A stretch of 64,000 nt of DNA from Jeotgalibacillus proteolyticus. GTDB lineage: Bacteria > Bacillota > Bacilli > Bacillales > Jeotgalibacillaceae. The DNA lies in the NCBI RefSeq assembly GCF_002926065.1, contig NZ_PREZ01000007.1:124001-188000 (forward strand), in the 5' to 3' direction. How positions within the stretch are numbered: position 1 is the stretch's first letter; the number at the start of each line of letters is the position of its first letter. Position numbers and translations under genes: made by a program. Of this stretch, positions 8,971 through 17,625 are shown in pieces. The notes under the pieces were generated by a model. The model was not told where the DNA came from and ran no database searches. It saw only the letters and a list, made by a program, of their open reading frames with translations.

Positions 8971-9423
8971 TTACTTATCATTTTCAAGCAGTTCAAAAAT
9001 CACCTTTAAATCCTCGGTAGTATCCATGTATGCATATCTTCCACCTGTGTACTCTCCCTTTTGAATCAAGGAAATTCCTTCGCTTTGCATGGCATCCACT
9101 CTTTCTTTCATCTTGTCCGTTATAAAAGCAATATGCTGCACGCCTTCCCCATGTGTATCCAAATACTCTTTCCACGTACTCGGTTCCTCATTCGGCTGGA
9201 TTAGTTCAAGCTGGACAGACCCCATATCAAAAAACGCAAGCTGAGCACGGGCATTTGATGGCTTTTCTTTATACACCGTTTCCGCTTTCTCATACCCATC
9301 TGTCCAAACAGCTTTAGGCTTTTCGATACCAAAAAAATCTGCATATGCCTGTGAGGTTTTCTCAATATCACGTACGATAATCCCGATTTGTGCAATTTTA
9401 TTCGAATCCAATGCTTTTTTCAT
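8971..9423 (-). CDS. VOC family (glyoxalase-like) protein
   Basis: A 150-residue VOC protein, first gene of the VOC-SDR-ThuA operon. Likely metal ligands are Q in IAQIG, H in GVQHIA and E in VIFELLE, the same set as in its paralogue at 6892-7344. The two proteins align without gaps and keep the same AAGGAG, ATG, 6 bases, ATG arrangement; I use the second ATG in both. With an SDR and a ThuA protein beside it, a sugar or small-aldehyde pathway is likely but unspecified. Confidence 0.8.
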   Translation of the reverse strand: MKKALDSNKIAQIGIIVRDIEKTSQAYADFFGIEKPKAVWTDGYEKAETVYKEKPSNARAQLAFFDMGSVQLELIQPNEEPSTWKEYLDTHGEGVQHIAFITDKMKERVDAMQSEGISLIQKGEYTGGRYAYMDTTEDLKVIFELLENDK

Positions 9424-9776
9424 GGAAACCATCTCCTTGTTTTATAGTAAAAATAATAGATGCACTTAAACTCCTATCTGGAAATTTACTTATATTAGGA
9501 ATTCGATTGATTACTTCATTCTCCTTTATAAAAGACAAATATTTTACAAAACTGCTTTATTTAACTTTTTAAAATTCAATTAAAAAACAAAAAGACCTTC
9601 CAATCGTCCAGATAACGAATGAAAAGCCTCTATTTAGGTGGTTTTTTTCTTCTGTTAAAACCCTAAATATTTTCTTCATTTGGTTGATACATTCCTTCTT
9701 TTTTAAAAATCTCCCACAGTACAAATAAAAGTTCAAAACCTTAAGGGATAAGACACCAATCCAGTATAAGAGTCTA
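9424..9776. other. intergenic region without a gene
   Basis: About 350 AT-rich bases that should contain the promoter of the VOC-SDR-ThuA operon. No reading frame with a ribosome binding site and no strong hairpin could be supported. A weak GCCTC/GGTGG hairpin with a T-run sits near 9634-9652. Confidence 0.4.
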
Positions 9777-10001
9777 CTAGTGTTTTCTTTCTTTTTTGTC
9801 TATTTTATTTAAAATAAAATCATACCCGAAGAAAAAATTTAAACCCGCCATTAAAATAGTAAATGATGTGTTAGATCGTGACTCCAATAGAAACGAATAC
9901 ATAGCACTTGCCCCTAAAGCAAACAAATAAAATACAAACCCTGCTTTTACCGCTTTTTCTGTGTTTTTTATTTCTTTTTCATTCATTTTCCGAAAAAACA
10001 T
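9777..10001 (-). CDS. small two-helix membrane protein
   Basis: A 74-residue protein with an N-terminal charged segment, two hydrophobic segments (about residues 20-40 and 47-65) and a basic tail. GGAG lies 9 bases before the ATG. It follows the SUKH-domain gene by about 40 bases on the same strand. No family recognised; being real is supported only by the ribosome binding site and protein-like composition. Confidence 0.55.
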   Translation of the reverse strand: MFFRKMNEKEIKNTEKAVKAGFVFYLFALGASAMYSFLLESRSNTSFTILMAGLNFFFGYDFILNKIDKKERKH

Positions 10002-10039
10002 GTCCCATTACTCCAAGTGCATGTAGTTTTTTCGCGTTT

Positions 10040-10525
10040 TTACTCCCTCCCCCACTCCCAAAAAGAGGACCCCTGAGCAAGAATAAACCGTTCAAACCAA
10101 GTAGAGAAATCCAGAGATGTTTTTTCAAACTCGTCTTCAAAACTCATAAATTCCCCGATCCAAATGAAGTTTCTTTCAGACTCCCTATTCTCAGTCTGGC
10201 AAACGATCCATAAGCCATCCATCCCCGTTCCTATAGGAGTAAAGCCTTCAGGACAATCCCAAATTTCCTGGTGCTCTACTATCTCTTCCACTGAAAACAA
10301 ATGCGTTCCGCCCCCATTTTCAGGATGAACAAATAAATCAGCACCATTATGTAATCTTAAAAAAGCAATAAGATCTTTAGGAGTATATTCGGGCAGCTTG
10401 TTAATTTCTTTTTCTGATGCCCGTGGAAAGAAGTGAAATATTTCTTCGGCAATATAGCCTTCTTCCCTTTGGACGATCAGCTTATTTTGATTGAGGCTTT
10501 TCTTTAATGAAAGAAGTGCTTTCAA
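10040..10525 (-). CDS. SMI1/KNR4 (SUKH) domain protein
   Basis: A 161-residue SUKH-fold protein, recognised from the helix-strand pattern around LPEYTPKDLIAFLRLHNGADLF and the following strands ending in FIWIGEF. SUKH proteins often neutralise secreted nuclease or polymorphic toxins, but no toxin gene is beside this one. The upstream layout AAAGGA ATGATAAAG TTG suggests TTG at 10525 as start, because the ATG at 10534 touches the ribosome binding site. It may be an orphan immunity protein or a housekeeping SUKH protein. Confidence 0.75.
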   Translation of the reverse strand: MKALLSLKKSLNQNKLIVQREEGYIAEEIFHFFPRASEKEINKLPEYTPKDLIAFLRLHNGADLFVHPENGGGTHLFSVEEIVEHQEIWDCPEGFTPIGTGMDGLWIVCQTENRESERNFIWIGEFMSFEDEFEKTSLDFSTWFERFILAQGSSFWEWGRE

Positions 10526-10681
10526 CTTTATCATTCCTTTAGTAAATGCCTGACATCAGGAGTAATTGAAATTTCGGATGATAATCCTATTATAAATAAT
10601 TTCTCCTATTAACAATCTTGTTATTGAAATTACTTAATGTTAAAGAAAAGGTGAATGAAACTAGTCAATTAGTTTTCCACT

Positions 10682-11122
10682 TCAAATCCCTATTAATCCC
10701 TGCGGCCATGCAATTTTCAGTAAATTGCTTACTACTGTCATGATTACCAAAGCGATACCTGTTGAGTAGACAGCCTTAAATAGCGAAAACTTAGATTCTA
10801 TTAGTAAAAAGGCAACGAGATAAATAGCTGTAGCAAGAAACAAACCTGCTAAATAGATGATACCTATGTACCCTGCAACCCAGCATGTGTAAATCAGTGG
10901 CTTTAAAATTAATACCCTGGATTGCTCCACTTTTTCTTTTTGTTTCACTAATTTAAAAATTTCCGTTGCTAAATAAATACCGGAAACAATACTTCCGATT
11001 ATTGACACATATAAAGGGAAGAATTGAGCTAATCTTGAAAAAGCAAGTGCACTTACAGCTGCCCAGGTAAAAGTAATAAATAGACACGTAGTAAAGATTA
11101 CATTCAGTGTTTGTTTAGTCAT
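10682..11122 (-). CDS. tctB: tripartite tricarboxylate transporter, small membrane subunit TctB
   Basis: A 146-residue protein with four membrane segments, typical of TctB, the small membrane partner of TctA. It starts 1 base after the tctA stop; GAAGGTG at the end of tctA is its ribosome binding site, so I chose ATG 11122 rather than GTG 11131. Last gene of tctC-tctA-tctB. With TctA it would carry a periplasmic-binding-protein-delivered carboxylate into the cell by ion symport. Confidence 0.85.
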   Translation of the reverse strand: MTKQTLNVIFTTCLFITFTWAAVSALAFSRLAQFFPLYVSIIGSIVSGIYLATEIFKLVKQKEKVEQSRVLILKPLIYTCWVAGYIGIIYLAGLFLATAIYLVAFLLIESKFSLFKAVYSTGIALVIMTVVSNLLKIAWPQGLIGI

Positions 11123-11123
11123 T

Positions 11124-12605
11124 TTATACACCTTCTCTTTGTAAGCTGATACTGATTTTTTTCATGATGGCTCCTCCAGTAAGCAGGATTACAATAATTA
11201 TGCCGATTGTAATGACAACTGGCTGACCGAGCCATTCCCACCCATATCTTTCAATAGAAATCCAATAATATCTTTCTGCTGAGACAGCTAGGACAAAACC
11301 GATCAGCAACGGTGGTCTTGGCCAATCGAGAATTGTCATGATATATCCCAATAAACCAATTGCGATCAAAGTAATAAGGTCTCCCCACGAAAAATTACTT
11401 TGATAAGCTCCAATTACTAAAAGGACGGCAAGGAAAGGGACTAGCTTTTCTCCAGGTATCAAGCTCAATTTAGCAATCGGTTTGATTAAGATCATACATA
11501 ATAGTGCCCCAATTATATTAGCAATGACAAGTGTCCAAACAATTGATAAGGTGACAGGGAGTTCGGATGTCAACATCTTTGGCCCTGCTTCTAACCCCAT
11601 TAAAATCAACCCACCAAGCAGAATAGCGGTAGTCCCGCTGCCCGGAATGCCAAAAAGAAGTGTCGGGATAAGTGACCCGCCCTCTTTCGCGTTATTAGCA
11701 CTTTCCGGAGCGATGACTCCCCTAATGTCTCCCTCACCGAATTGGTTGTTCTTTACCGTCTTTTTTCCAGCTCCATAAGCAAGCCAGTCAACGACACTTC
11801 CTCCTAAGCCCGGAATGAATCCCACCAGACTTCCTAAGATAGCGCTTCTCACTACTAAAAATTTATTTTTTAGCGCATCACCAATTCCTTTCAATACCCC
11901 TCCCTGTAAGTGAGTCGTTTTTGCAATACTTCCTTTTTGGATGAGCATGGTAATAAGAATGGGAAAAGCGAAAATTGCTAGTGCCACAACTGGAAGAGAA
12001 AGACCATCTGATAAGTAAAGTGAATTGAAAGTATACCGATACTCAGTAACAGCCGGAGCACTTCCTATTGCACCAATCAGTAAGCCTAATAAACCAGATA
12101 ACGCTCCCTTAGCAGGAGAATCTCCCGCCAAAAGACCTGCCATGCTCAGTCCAAGCATTGTTAACATAAACAGGACCGGTGAAGTAAAGCTGGTGATCAG
12201 AGGAGCTGCAATTGGAATAGCCAGAAAAAGCACAATACCCCCAATAATTCCCCCTATCATCGAACAAAATAAGGCAGCTCCCATCGCCCTGGATGCTTCC
12301 CCCTTTTTAGCCAAAGGGAATCCATCCATAATGGTTGCTTGCGAACCGGCTGAACCGGGAACCCCAATCAATATAGAAGGAAAAGTATCTCCTGTATGGA
12401 TAACGGCTACCATCCCAATTAACAATGCGATGCCGACGAAAGGATCCATTCCAAAAATGAATGGAAGCATAAGGGACATTCCTACGGTTCCGCCTAAACC
12501 TGGAAGTAGACCAACGATGATTCCCAGACCAATACCAAGACACATGAATAACATTCTTGATGGATCTAATACAATACTTAAGGCCTCCATTGCACTTTCA
12601 AACAT
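11124..12605 (-). CDS. tctA: tripartite tricarboxylate transporter, large permease TctA
   Basis: A 493-residue protein with about 12 membrane segments. The TctA signatures are present: GLLPGLGGTVGMSLMLPF near the N-terminus, and the second copy GFIPGLGGSVVDWLAYG with GIPGSGTTAILLGG in the middle, reflecting the internal duplication of the family. GAGGGGAT precedes ATG. It forms the transport channel with TctB. Substrate unknown; the nearby PrpF-type isomerase suggests an aconitate-like tricarboxylate. Confidence 0.93.
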   Translation of the reverse strand: MFESAMEALSIVLDPSRMLFMCLGIGLGIIVGLLPGLGGTVGMSLMLPFIFGMDPFVGIALLIGMVAVIHTGDTFPSILIGVPGSAGSQATIMDGFPLAKKGEASRAMGAALFCSMIGGIIGGIVLFLAIPIAAPLITSFTSPVLFMLTMLGLSMAGLLAGDSPAKGALSGLLGLLIGAIGSAPAVTEYRYTFNSLYLSDGLSLPVVALAIFAFPILITMLIQKGSIAKTTHLQGGVLKGIGDALKNKFLVVRSAILGSLVGFIPGLGGSVVDWLAYGAGKKTVKNNQFGEGDIRGVIAPESANNAKEGGSLIPTLLFGIPGSGTTAILLGGLILMGLEAGPKMLTSELPVTLSIVWTLVIANIIGALLCMILIKPIAKLSLIPGEKLVPFLAVLLVIGAYQSNFSWGDLITLIAIGLLGYIMTILDWPRPPLLIGFVLAVSAERYYWISIERYGWEWLGQPVVITIGIIIVILLTGGAIMKKISISLQREGV

Positions 12606-12620
12606 AGTATCCCCTCAATT

Positions 12621-12770
12621 CTATAGTTTTCTGGCATCAACTCCATGTTCTCTTAAGAGAAATTCGTACACCCACTCGATTATTTCCTCATTCGTGTTTT
12701 TCTCCAGGTTCTCAATTCTTTCCTCTAACTCCTGCTGCGTATAGATTTCATACCCCTCCAGAACCTTAGA
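12621..12770 (-). pseudogene. in-frame C-terminal continuation of tctC after a TAA
   Basis: Directly after the TAA at 12771-12773 the same frame stays open and reads about 48 residues before TAG at 12621, containing GYEIYTQQELEERIENLE and EWVYEFLLREHGVDARKL. This resembles the usual end of bacillar TctC proteins (GY...EE...W...FL...Y). There is no start codon or ribosome binding site of its own. I read it as the original C-terminus, cut off by a nonsense change. Confidence 0.65.
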
Positions 12771-13739
12771 TTAATCTTCCTTGAATTGATCATCCTCGAC
12801 TAGCTTGTTGACTGCTTCCTTCAATTCATTTTTGGCACTTTCAGGAGCACTTTTATGAACCCAGATAACCTTTTGTAAGGTATAGGTAGCGTTTAGAAAG
12901 TGCTTGTACGTTTCCCAGACCCGTCCTGAAGGCTCAACGCCATGTATTTCTTCATAGACCTCTTTTACAGTCGGAATATCTGGAAACTGAGGATCTCTCA
13001 CAACTTCTCCGTTCTCGTCGATCTGTCCCAGGCTATACAGCGGGATCGCTTCCCCATTTTCTACTTTAGGAGCGATGTTATGCTTATAAGCTGTCGTCGT
13101 TTGAAAATCAATATTACTTTCACCTTGTTCAAAAGCTACTCTTGCCGGCCCTCTCCCTTCGTACCCTAGTACTGCTTTAGCATCTATCTCCAACACTTCA
13201 AAAGAGATTAATGTTGTTAAATCCAAGCCGGTGGGTGACATCCCAGCAAAAAACAAATCTTCTTTTACCTGTTTAAGTTCGAAACCGCTTCCAATTTTCA
13301 AGTCGGGAGAACCGTATACTACCCCACCTGTAGGAGCTCCAACTAAAGGAGTTAATTCATCCAGGTTATACTGAACAGACGACTGTTTCAGTAAATAGGG
13401 GATATGTGTTGAAGCACTGGTTGTGACCAGGTTTGTTCCATCCTTTGAATACGAATTAACATATTTATTCGTACCTGTAATACTCCCGCCGCCTGGAACA
13501 TTTTCTACTTGAATACTAGGCTGGTTCTTAATGTGATTTGACAGCGGCTTCGTCATAAATCTTGCAAAAACGTCCGTGCCTCCTCCTGACTGGTAGGGAA
13601 CAACCATTGTCAGCAGAGTATCCTGATAATCCACCTCTCCTTTACTAGTTTGATTTGGACTTATTAACACTAAAGACTGACAACCTGCCAGAAAAAGAGT
13701 AAGAATCAACAATAAAGTAAGCGTATACATTTTTCTCAC
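12771..13739 (-). CDS. tctC: TctC-type substrate-binding lipoprotein, C-terminus interrupted by stop
   Basis: Extracytoplasmic binding protein of the tripartite tricarboxylate transporter. A lipoprotein signal peptide (LTLFLAGC, lipobox Cys near residue 19) is followed by the Bug/TctC fold, with PYQSGGGTDVFARF and GRGPARVAFEQGE recognisable. GTG 13739 is preferred (AAGGAGG 8 bases upstream); ATG 13745 is too close. The frame stops at a TAA at 12771 but continues in the same frame for 48 more codons of TctC-like C-terminus. The protein is probably truncated, or the stop is an error. First gene of the tct operon. Confidence 0.82.
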   Translation of the reverse strand: MRKMYTLTLLLILTLFLAGCQSLVLISPNQTSKGEVDYQDTLLTMVVPYQSGGGTDVFARFMTKPLSNHIKNQPSIQVENVPGGGSITGTNKYVNSYSKDGTNLVTTSASTHIPYLLKQSSVQYNLDELTPLVGAPTGGVVYGSPDLKIGSGFELKQVKEDLFFAGMSPTGLDLTTLISFEVLEIDAKAVLGYEGRGPARVAFEQGESNIDFQTTTAYKHNIAPKVENGEAIPLYSLGQIDENGEVVRDPQFPDIPTVKEVYEEIHGVEPSGRVWETYKHFLNATYTLQKVIWVHKSAPESAKNELKEAVNKLVEDDQFKED

Positions 13740-13836
13740 TGTCATGTCCTCCTTCTTTTTTTATGTTGTCATCAGGTTAAAGAAATCATCGCTATAAGTA
13801 AAATAGTTAAATATTATAGGTCGTCATAAAAATTTT

Positions 13837-14706
13837 TTATATCTTAACTGTTTGCTGTTTGATTAAGAAGTCAATAAAAGCTTCTACAATCGTCAACTGG
13901 ATAAAGTCTGTACGGTACATTAGCCACGTATCCCTCAGGACAGGCTCCCCGTTTTTATAATGTAACCCTTCTGTATAAAGCTCATCTGAAGGAGTTAAGC
14001 AGATCTCCGGTACAACAGAAAAGCCCAGATCATTCTTTACCATTTCTTTACTCGTTTCCTGTCTGTCCACTTCCATTGCAGTTAAGGGGGACTTTGTGAA
14101 ATGATCATTCCACCAGCTGCTTATCAAGCGTTTAAGTGAATTATCAGTTTTGTAGTAAATGAATGGTAATTGCGGGAGCTCATCCAGTAGAATTTTGTTT
14201 TTAGATATAATATATAATTGCTCTTTTGTTAAAAGTAATTTTTCTCCTTCCCATTCATAATCTCCTCTTAAAATGCCGAGATGAATTTGAGATTGGTTTA
14301 ATAAACTCATAATTTCAGTACTCCAACCCGTCAGTACCTTGAACTGGACATTAGGGTAAGAGGTTGAGAATTTTTTTAATAATGCAGGAAGCTTATATTG
14401 CGCAAAATTACTTGATACACCAATCCGAAGTGTCCCCCTCACATCGTTGCCAATGTTAAAAATCTCATCTTTTAAATGGAGGTATTTCTTTAGCTGCTCC
14501 TCTGCATATTCCACGAGATACTCGCCTTCAGAAGTAAATTCAATTCCTTTCTTTGTTCGGAAGAAGAGTTTTGTCTGAAAAGACTCCTCCAGTTGCTTCA
14601 ATCGATAACTAAGAGCAGGCTGTGTAATAAATAATTTTTCAGCTGCTTTTGTTAAACTCTTTTCCTCTGCAATCGCCTTTAAAATTTGCCAATCTTTTTG
14701 GTCCAT
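13837..14706 (-). CDS. LysR family transcriptional regulator
   Basis: A 289-residue LTTR. The N-terminal winged helix (residues 1-60) carries AAEKLFITQPALSYRLKQLE, and a type-2 periplasmic-binding-protein-like effector domain follows. ATG 14706 gives the usual MDxxDW start; ATG 14715 is very close to the AAGGGG site. It lies between the tct operon (same strand, downstream) and the divergent prpF-like gene. Both are its likely targets, and the effector may be the imported acid. A dyad in the intergenic region fits an LTTR box. Confidence 0.9.
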   Translation of the reverse strand: MDQKDWQILKAIAEEKSLTKAAEKLFITQPALSYRLKQLEESFQTKLFFRTKKGIEFTSEGEYLVEYAEEQLKKYLHLKDEIFNIGNDVRGTLRIGVSSNFAQYKLPALLKKFSTSYPNVQFKVLTGWSTEIMSLLNQSQIHLGILRGDYEWEGEKLLLTKEQLYIISKNKILLDELPQLPFIYYKTDNSLKRLISSWWNDHFTKSPLTAMEVDRQETSKEMVKNDLGFSVVPEICLTPSDELYTEGLHYKNGEPVLRDTWLMYRTDFIQLTIVEAFIDFLIKQQTVKI

Positions 14707-14723
14707 CGTGATCATCGCCCCTT

Positions 14724-14748
14724 AACTATAAAATATTTTTATATAGTT
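14724..14748. promoter_or_regulatory. candidate LysR-type operator
   Basis: AACTATA and TATAGTT form an inverted repeat with 11 bases between the arms. It lies in the 138-base region between the lysR start and the prpF-like start. The size and spacing match a typical LTTR recognition dyad. Binding is inferred. Confidence 0.5.
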
Positions 14749-14844
14749 TAATATAATTTTTTGATTTTTCTTATAATCGGTTCCATTGTACGCTATGAGT
14801 ATCATTTGGACAACATTCATTTTGCTTTAAGGAGGACATGAAAA

Positions 14845-15975
14845 ATGAATAAAGTACCGATTACACTTATGCGTGGCGGAACCAGTAAAGGCGTTTTTTT
14901 GCAGAAGAAAGATCTACCTGAATACGATCAGGAAGTTAAGCAATTGCTTCTGGATATTATGGGCAGTCCTGACCCTAACCAAATAGATGGGCTGGGCGGA
15001 GCTAACTCTCTTACAAGCAAGGTAGCGATTATTGATGAAAGCAGCGACCCTTTATATGATGTTGAATATACTTTTGCGCAAGTAAGCTTATATGACCAAA
15101 TGGTCGATTTTAAGGGGAATTGCGGGAATATCTCTTCAGCAGTCGGTCCTTACGCAATCGCTAAAGGACTTGTTCCAATACAAGAGCCCATTACAAAAGT
15201 AAGAATATTTAATACAAACACGAACAAAATCATCACAGCTGAGGTTGAAGTAGAGAATGGCAGAGTAAAATCAGAAGGAAATTATTCTATCCCTGGCGTA
15301 CCAGGCAGCGGTTCCCCTATCTTTTTATCTTTCGAAAATCCTGAAGGAGCTGTTACAGGAAAAGTACTTCCCACATGTAAAACCATCGATGTTCTCTCTT
15401 GCTCTTTAGGTGAGGTCAATGCATCAATTGTGGATATCGCCAACCCGCTGGTATTTGTTCGTGCACAGGATATAGGACTTCGCGGGGATGAATTACCTGA
15501 GGAATACTCAACGGAGCAGCTTGCTCTTTTAGAGGAATTGCGTTCAGCAGCTGCTGAGATTTGCGGATTCGCCTCAAAAACTGAAGCGACAGCACTTTCC
15601 CCAGCCACCCCTAAAATGGCAGTCGTTTCAAAGCCTCTTGACTATCAGGATAGTGCGGGTCAATTTCACAAGAAAAAAGATTTTGATGTGCTGGTGAGAA
15701 TGATGTCAATGCAGCGTCCACATAAAGCACTGGCTATTACAGGGGCAGTGTGCATCACAGCAGCCAGCAAAATTGAAGGAACAATCCTCTCAGATATGAT
15801 TGATCGAAACAAACAAACTATCTTAATTGGCCACCCGGCCGGGGTTATGGAAACAATCTATCAAGAGTTTCCCTTAACGATTAAAGTTGGCCGGACTGCC
15901 CGTCTTTTGATGGAAGGGTTCGTGTACACAAAAAGTGATTATAATCAGTCTTTTGTTCAAAGTATTCATCATTGA
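14845..15975 (+). CDS. PrpF-type aconitate isomerase family protein
   Basis: A 376-residue protein of the PrpF/4-oxalomesaconate tautomerase family (diaminopimelate-epimerase-like fold). It opens with the family motif ITLMRGGTSKGVF. The candidate catalytic cysteines are in KGNCGNISS and GAVCITAA. Family members isomerise 2-methyl-trans-aconitate, trans-aconitate or 4-oxalomesaconate without cofactor. AAGGAGG precedes ATG. No prpBCD genes are here, so methylcitrate metabolism is not indicated. The divergent LysR and tct transporter point to use of an external unsaturated tricarboxylate. A terminator follows. Confidence 0.85.
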   Translation: MNKVPITLMRGGTSKGVFLQKKDLPEYDQEVKQLLLDIMGSPDPNQIDGLGGANSLTSKVAIIDESSDPLYDVEYTFAQVSLYDQMVDFKGNCGNISSAVGPYAIAKGLVPIQEPITKVRIFNTNTNKIITAEVEVENGRVKSEGNYSIPGVPGSGSPIFLSFENPEGAVTGKVLPTCKTIDVLSCSLGEVNASIVDIANPLVFVRAQDIGLRGDELPEEYSTEQLALLEELRSAAAEICGFASKTEATALSPATPKMAVVSKPLDYQDSAGQFHKKKDFDVLVRMMSMQRPHKALAITGAVCITAASKIEGTILSDMIDRNKQTILIGHPAGVMETIYQEFPLTIKVGRTARLLMEGFVYTKSDYNQSFVQSIHH

Positions 15976-16003
15976 TGGGGCTTTTTATGATTTAGCAGGT
16001 TTA

Positions 16004-16047
16004 AAATCCCTCAAAGAAAAAATTTCTTCCTTTGAGGGATTTTTTTG
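16004..16047. terminator. intrinsic terminator
   Basis: AAATCCCTCAAAG pairs with CTTTGAGGGATTT, followed by a T-run on the plus strand and preceded by A bases, so it can work in both directions. It separates the prpF-like gene from the converging RQC-minor gene. Confidence 0.85.
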
Positions 16048-16074
16048 CCATCATTTTTTAAGTTCAATGTCACT

Positions 16075-16826
16075 TTATGAATAACCAAACCCTTTTCCAC
16101 GACAGATCTTACACTTCTTCGGATAGGAAAGGCCTTTTTCTCTATAAAACTTTTGTTCTCCTATTGTCCAGGTGAATCTCCTCGTACAGGACCAGCATTT
16201 CATTCTAATATCATGAGGGATGACACCTTTCAGTGCTTCATTGACTTCATCCTGTCTCTTCTCTGCTAAAGAATGGCTGACCGGCTCGTTACTTTTTAAA
16301 ACATCTATGGTGTATTGAATCTCAGCTTTGACTTTTTTGTAATCGACCTTTGCCCATAGCTCTAAATAAGGAATGAATGATTGATCGCCCGATTCTTTCA
16401 CCTTATCTAGCAGCAACAATATCATTTCTCTATTCCGGTCTTTTAAATAACTCATATCAGGGTTTTGCTTTCCTTCCCTGATCCATTCTCTCCACTCATT
16501 TATGAATTCATCTGTATATTGATCACGTTCAATTAACCATCCCAAATCTGTGAAAGTAATCAGTGGCAGCTTTCTGAAATACTTAATCTCCAAAAATCGA
16601 TAATCGATCATCCACTCAATTTTTTGCAGAACATCATCCAATTTTACTCCTTTATAAAAGCCGTAGGAAGGGTTTTTATCGAGCCCCAGCTGCAGTACTT
16701 TCTTATCCTTTGACCCTTTTAGGATCTTGGCCAGAAGGGTTTTTCCTCCTTCGGCAATGATGGAATCAGCCGCTCTCAAAATGGCCTTTTTTTTTCTTTT
16801 GATAAATGATCGGTTGTTGTTGTCAT
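16075..16826 (-). CDS. RQC-minor-like DNA-binding protein with zinc ribbon; apparent N-terminal frameshift
   Basis: About 250 residues. An RQC-like winged helix is suggested by the stretch from TLLAKILKGSKDKK through KLPLITFTDLGW. A helical middle region follows, and a C-terminal zinc ribbon (CWSC ... CKIC) like those of small zinc-ribbon proteins. This matches my recollection of the RQC-minor-1 family. The best start is ATG 16826 behind AAAAGGAG, reading MTTTTDHLSKEKK. It runs into a nine-base A tract at 16787-16795 and is then one base out of frame with the rest. Slippage to ten A would restore one protein. Other starts in the downstream frame lack good ribosome binding sites. Confidence 0.65.
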
Positions 16827-16867
16827 TTAAATGGCAGCTCCTTTTTACTATCAAGAGGTTACTTCTC

Positions 16868-17322
16868 TTATTCTTCATTCCTATCGTTTGTAGTTCCATA
16901 CTTAACAATTAAAGCTTGCTCCACAGTCTGGTCTTTGCCTGCAATATCAAGAATAATTCCCTCAAGCTCTTCCCTTGATAGATTTTTAAGAAATGCCTGC
17001 AGCGCCAACCTATCATCACTTTTCGGCTGGTTATCATCTAGTAAATCAGCATGTTCCAATCGATCTAAAAGCGCATAATAACAGGCAGTTTCGTGCTTAC
17101 AAATAGAGGGAAAGTCGTAAGGACAATCACATCTGGTATATAACACCTCATTATTTGCTCCAAGCTCAATACGCACTTCATAAACCTCTGACCCTTCGAT
17201 ATAAAAACAAACGAATTTTTTTCCCGCTCCTATACTTCCATCAAATGCCCTTCAAGGTAATATTCATGTCCTCTACGTACTATTTTTCGATTTATATGTT
17301 CTTCGAAATTATGTAAATTCAT
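16868..17322 (-). pseudogene. SWIM zinc-finger protein, frameshifted
   Basis: ATG 17322, behind GGAGG, opens MNLHNFEEHINRKIVRRG, the usual beginning of bacillar SWIM proteins. The frame hits TAG at about 17234-17236. The neighbouring frame then continues GAGKKFVCFYIEG through the SWIM zinc motif CDC-x7-CKH and ends at 16868. One missing base (TA where TAT or TAC is expected) explains the break. The joined product would be about 152 residues, shorter than the 500-residue SWIM proteins, so it may also be truncated. It lies immediately upstream of the RQC-minor gene and is probably co-transcribed. Confidence 0.7.
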
Positions 17323-17625
17323 CTAACTTCCTCCGATTTTCAAAAGGCATCCCTTATCCGGCTCATGGATGATTAACCATAAAGCAAAAAAACCTTTAAT
17401 AACTAAAATGATAACAAGCTAAGTAAAAGTTTACTAGGTGTTTTTTTGAAATAAGAAATGTAGATTTATTCTCTATAAATGATGAATTTATTCATTCGCT
17501 ACTTAGAAAAATAGACCAAAACAGATAGTGATTTTTCTTTCTTGTGAGTCACGGTCGAACCTCATCCCTCCCTCCTATGATAGGATAGATTGTGACATCT
17601 ATTTAAGCAGACAGGAGTATCCGGG
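17323..17625. other. intergenic region without a gene
   Basis: About 300 AT-rich bases between two divergent units (SWIM/RQC-minor and the polytopic membrane protein). It should hold both promoters. I see no gene or strong secondary structure. Confidence 0.4.

Noticed and set aside
9908-10213. 101-codon plus-strand frame
   Set aside because: Antisense to the SUKH and small membrane protein genes, proline/phenylalanine-rich composition typical of a shadow frame.
12025-12744. 239-codon plus-strand frame
   Set aside because: Lies antisense to tctA, whose motifs and transmembrane pattern are unambiguous; the frame is a shadow.
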